Shown: positions 62,965 to 64,000 of the stretch, one piece after another
Numbering within the stretch: position 1 is the first letter of the stretch
Layout of the letters: each line of letters opens with the position of its first letter
Notes under the pieces: model-generated
Databases searched by the model: none
What the model saw: only the letters and a program-made list of their open reading frames with translations
Told to the model about the DNA's origin: nothing
Program-made: the position numbers and the translations under genes
From: Variovorax ginsengisoli
Lineage (GTDB): Bacteria; Pseudomonadota; Gammaproteobacteria; Burkholderiales; Burkholderiaceae_C
Reading direction: 5' to 3'
Length of the DNA stretch: 64,000 bases
Assembly: GCF_030811835.1 (NCBI RefSeq)
Contig: NZ_JAUSRO010000009.1
Span: forward strand, 203,039 to 267,038

Positions 62965-64000
62965 ATGTTTTCAAAGATGAAGGTGGTCACGCGCCTCGCA
63001 CTGGGATTCGGGTCCATCCTGCTCGTGCTGCTGGCGCTCGTCAGCACGGCGTACTACAACTTCGGGCAACTGTCCGACGCGAACCGATGGAATGTTCACA
63101 CGTACGAGGTGATGGGCGAAGCCGACGCGATGTTGAACAGCCTGATCAACATCGAGACCGGTGAGCGAGGCTTCGCATTGGCCGGGGACGACGCGTTCCT
63201 CGACCCTTACCGCAATGGCATCGCAGCGTTCAAGAAGCACAGCACCCAGGTCAAGACGCTCACCGCAGACAACCCCAAGCAGCAGGAGCGCATGGACGCA
63301 ATCATCGCGATGCAGCAGGATTGGGTGGACAAGGTCCTTGAACCCGAGATCGCACTGCGGCGCAATGTGAGTGCCGGCCAATCGACGATCGAGACGGTGG
63401 TGGCCAGCGTCCGTGCGGCGAAGGGCAAGCAACTCATGGACGGGATGCGTGCCAAGTTGGCTGAGCTGCGCACCGCCGAGTCGGACCTGCTGGTCATCCG
63501 CAGCAAGGACGCGGAAGCCCTGCACTCGCGGACTAACTCAGTGCTGATCTTCGGCAGCCTGATTGCGATCCTGCTGGCAGCAGCCATCGGCTACCTGCTG
63601 GCCCGCAGCCTGACCCTGGTGCTGGGCGGCGAACCGGCCTACGCCGCCGAGGTCATGCAGCGTGTCGCGGTCGGCGACTTCAAGGTTCAGGTCGATACCC
63701 GTCCGGGCGATACGACCAGCATGCTCTTCACCGTCAAACAGACCGTCCAGGCCGCCGGCGACAGCATCAACGACGTGGTGCGCGTGATGAGCGCGATGGC
63801 CCAGGGCGATCTGACCCAGTCGATCGACAAGCCATACGAGGGCTCTTTCGGCGAAATGAAGGACTATGTGAATGCGACGGTGACGAAGCTGTCAATGGTC
63901 GTCGTCGAAGTCAACGGCGGCGCGGAGTCCATTGCCAGCGCTTCCGAAGAGGTGAGTGCGACGGCGCAGTCGCTGAGCCAGGCATCGAGCGAGCAGGCCG
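62965..64000 (+). CDS. Methyl-accepting chemotaxis protein with CHASE3 sensor (3' end cut by window)
   Basis: The first ~345 residues of a receptor that runs off the window edge. The start is at 62965 (MFSKMKVVTRLALGF), with AAGGA 7 bases upstream. Membrane helix 1 is at ~11-33, and a CHASE3 domain at ~35-180 has the typical LINIETGERGFALAGDDAFLDPY segment. Helix 2 is at ~192-212, then GGEPAYAAEVMQRVAVGDF and a HAMP region, then the start of the signalling domain ([20 protein letters not shown]). It belongs to the same operon as cheA and the previous receptor. Confidence 0.9.
   Translation, partial: MFSKMKVVTRLALGFGSILLVLLALVSTAYYNFGQLSDANRWNVHTYEVMGEADAMLNSLINIETGERGFALAGDDAFLDPYRNGIAAFKKHSTQVKTLTADNPKQQERMDAIIAMQQDWVDKVLEPEIALRRNVSAGQSTIETVVASVRAAKGKQLMDGMRAKLAELRTAESDLLVIRSKDAEALHSRTNSVLIFGSLIAILLAAAIGYLLARSLTLVLGGEPAYAAEVMQRVAVGDFKVQVDTRPGDTTSMLFTVKQTVQAAGDSINDVVRVMSAMAQGDLTQSIDKPYEGSFGEMKDYVNATVTKLSMVVVEVNGGAESIASASEEVSATAQSLSQASSEQA

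Overview
The window is GC-rich, densely packed DNA with short intergenic gaps. It carries Bug-type (tripartite tricarboxylate) solute receptors, many CoA-ester catabolic genes, and AraC, LysR, IclR, GntR and RpiR regulators. This gene content and style fit a free-living, motile betaproteobacterium of the Burkholderiales, most likely Comamonadaceae (Variovorax-like). That assignment is inferred from gene content; there is no rRNA or tRNA gene in the window to confirm it. I see no insertion sequence, phage gene, CRISPR array or replication origin.

Layout. (1) 0.1-2.3 kb: two AraC-type activators on the + strand. (2) 11.6-2.3 kb, minus strand: a LysR regulator, tcuA and tcuB (tricarballylate dehydrogenase and its electron-transfer partner), a Bug receptor, a molybdopterin oxidoreductase, a 7Fe-type ferredoxin, an FprA-like ferredoxin-NADP reductase and a nitroreductase. 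This reads as one organic-acid uptake and redox block. (3) 11.7-24 kb: a cluster resembling the acyclic terpene/branched acid (atu/liu) pathway. It has an acyl-CoA synthetase and atuA on the minus strand. On the + strand it has two acyl-CoA dehydrogenases, both subunits of a biotin-dependent acyl-CoA carboxylase, an enoyl-CoA hydratase, a TIGR03084-like protein and a DUF2156-like protein. (4) 24-37 kb: an epoxide-hydrolase-type enzyme, a zinc alcohol dehydrogenase, then a long operon of fadB-like protein, thiolase, acyl-CoA ligase, a complete branched-chain-type ABC importer and a second hydratase. (5) 37-42.3 kb: an rRNA-type methyltransferase, then a citryl-CoA lyase/CoA ligase/Bug operon with a divergent IclR regulator. 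(6) 42.4-47.4 kb: a GntR regulator, then an ACAD10/11-like kinase plus acyl-CoA dehydrogenase pair, an AraC regulator and a dienoyl-CoA-reductase-like SDR. (7) 47.5-54.7 kb: a phosphorus-acquisition block with an RpiR regulator, a HAD phosphatase, the phnDCE importer, a small lipoprotein and a Tat-exported phospholipase C. (8) 54.8-64 kb: a membrane diguanylate cyclase and a chemotaxis operon (short receptor, CheY-like, STAS, CheA, two receptors, the last cut by the window edge).

The most notable non-coding signal is a bipartite element found in front of the transcription units of regions 3 and 4. It is a 16-bp box (best form AGCCAGTTCGCGCAAG), then exactly 20 variable bases, then a TAGCCT-like hexamer. 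Five good copies and one weaker copy (with a different hexamer) occur, and both divergent promoters carry one copy facing each way. It appears to tie about 26 kb of acyl-CoA catabolism into one regulon whose regulator is not obvious locally. Other control signals include a tandem GntR operator, a 19-bp palindrome in front of phnD, a good sigma-28 promoter in front of the chemotaxis operon, and three copies of a ~95-bp dispersed intergenic repeat.
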